Assembly: GCA_017555465.1 (NCBI GenBank)
Contig: JAFZGH010000105.1
Location: forward strand, 1 to 37,969
From: Akkermansia sp.
GTDB taxonomy: Bacteria; Verrucomicrobiota; Verrucomicrobiia; Verrucomicrobiales; Akkermansiaceae
Direction of reading: 5' to 3'
Length of the DNA stretch: 37,969 bases
Positions 37,438 through 37,969 of this stretch are shown here, piece by piece (the first letter of the stretch is position 1; the number at the start of each line of letters is the position of its first letter). The position numbers and the translations under genes were made by a program. The notes below the pieces were generated by a model. The model did not search any database, was not told the DNA's origin, and saw only the letters and a list, made by a program, of their open reading frames with translations.

Positions 37438-37896
37438 ATGGTATTGAAACCCTGCCCACGCTGCAAGCGCATGATACCGGCCGGCCTGACATACTGCCCG
37501 GACTGTGCACCCATAGCAGAGGCCCAGGCAGCAGAGGCCCAGGCCCGCAAGGCCGAGCGCCGGCGCAAGAAATACAACCAGACATACAACCAGCAGCGCG
37601 ACCCCAAGTACCTGGAGTTTTACAGGTCAAAGGAATGGAAGATCACGAGCCGCACAAAGCTGCAGCAGGCCGGCTATAAATGCCAGGCTAAGCTGCCAGG
37701 CTGCCAGCGTCTGGCCGTCGAGGTCCACCACATAAAGCCCATACAAACAGACGAGGGCTGGGAGCTGCGGCTGGACTGGGACAACCTGGAGCCATGCTGC
37801 ACAGCCTGCCACAACGCCCGTCATAAACGTTTCAAAACAAAAAAGGACGACGGCGTGCTGGATATGCGAGAAATTGTGCGAAATATCCAAAAGTAA
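37438..37896 (+). CDS. HNH endonuclease (packaging-associated)
   Basis: The 152-residue enzyme has an N-terminal zinc ribbon (C6, C9, C20, C23), a basic coiled coil (about 25-55) and a C-terminal HNH domain. In the latter, EVHHIKPI (H97, H98), DNLEPCCTACHNARH (N116, H125, H129) and structural Cys pairs are visible. In HK97-like phages an HNH protein beside the terminase is required for cos cleavage. If circular, it lies about 155 bp upstream of terS. GGGAGGTG is its ribosome binding site. Confidence 0.9.
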   Translation: MVLKPCPRCKRMIPAGLTYCPDCAPIAEAQAAEAQARKAERRRKKYNQTYNQQRDPKYLEFYRSKEWKITSRTKLQQAGYKCQAKLPGCQRLAVEVHHIKPIQTDEGWELRLDWDNLEPCCTACHNARHKRFKTKKDDGVLDMREIVRNIQK

Positions 37897-37969
37897 CAGG
37901 GAATTTATACTGGCATTTTTACGCACCCCCAGGGGGTGGTCAAAATTCTACGAGCCGTCGGGAAGATAA
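37897..37969. other. left part of candidate cos/packaging region
   Basis: The region contains a perfect 7-1-7 palindrome CACCCCC-A-GGGGGTG (37924-37938) and then non-coding sequence to the window end. Together with bases 1-82 it would form the HNH-terS intergenic region, where cos lies in related HK97-type phages. The exact nick positions cannot be read from sequence. Confidence 0.5.

Overview
The window reads as one temperate siphovirus genome of about 38 kb from a GC-rich Clostridia host. An Oscillospiraceae-type gut anaerobe such as Faecalibacterium or a relative is my inference, based on the GC-rich codon use, the strong AGGAGG ribosome binding sites and the gene families. There are no rRNA or tRNA genes, no CRISPR array and no bacterial housekeeping genes. 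The first and last bases look like the two sides of one HNH / terminase-small-subunit junction. The integrase lies in the middle with no flanking host DNA. The window is therefore probably a complete genome opened at or near its packaging site, not a prophage cut from a chromosome.

Layout. (1) 83-8245: packaging, head and connector genes (P27-type small and large terminase, portal, prohead protease, HK97-fold capsid, connectors, tail tube), ending in a tail assembly chaperone pair joined by a -1 frameshift. (2) 8235-18149: tape measure, distal tail, Tal, a DUF859 structural protein, a receptor-binding-type protein, and a calcineurin-like metallophosphoesterase encoded inside the tail module. 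(3) 18219-20025: lysis genes (amidase-SH3 endolysin and two membrane proteins). (4) 20176-22358: a rightward cassette of unknown genes with its own promoter and palindromic operators, ending in a small XRE regulator. (5) 22359-22860: about 500 bp without a convincing gene, holding three hairpins, a candidate small RNA, a duplicated element and a candidate attP. (6) 22861-25485: the lysogeny block, with a large serine integrase, a 36-codon mini-gene behind a LexA/DinR-type box, a CI-like repressor lacking a peptidase domain, and a Cro-like gene. The CI and Cro promoters are divergent and share operators. (7) 25507-29983: early and replication genes (RusA resolvase, an initiator carrying iterons and an AT-rich unwinding region inside its own gene, a DnaC-type loader, a sigma-like regulator). 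(8) 29996-36168: a lipoprotein followed by about 20 tightly overlapping small genes, many with CxxC pairs. (9) 36302-37896: an orphan beta-class DNA methyltransferase and an HNH endonuclease.

How it works together (inference). CI holds the divergent switch through GGTAGCC-N5-GGCTACC sites. Because CI has no self-cleavage domain, SOS induction probably needs another route, and the LexA-box mini-gene between int and cI is the best candidate for a small antirepressor. Replication starts at the iterons and uses the phage loader with the host helicase. The sigma-like protein may then switch on the HNH-terminase-tail-lysis operon. Virion protein ratios appear to be tuned by hairpins placed directly after the capsid and tail-tube genes and by the frameshift in the chaperone genes.
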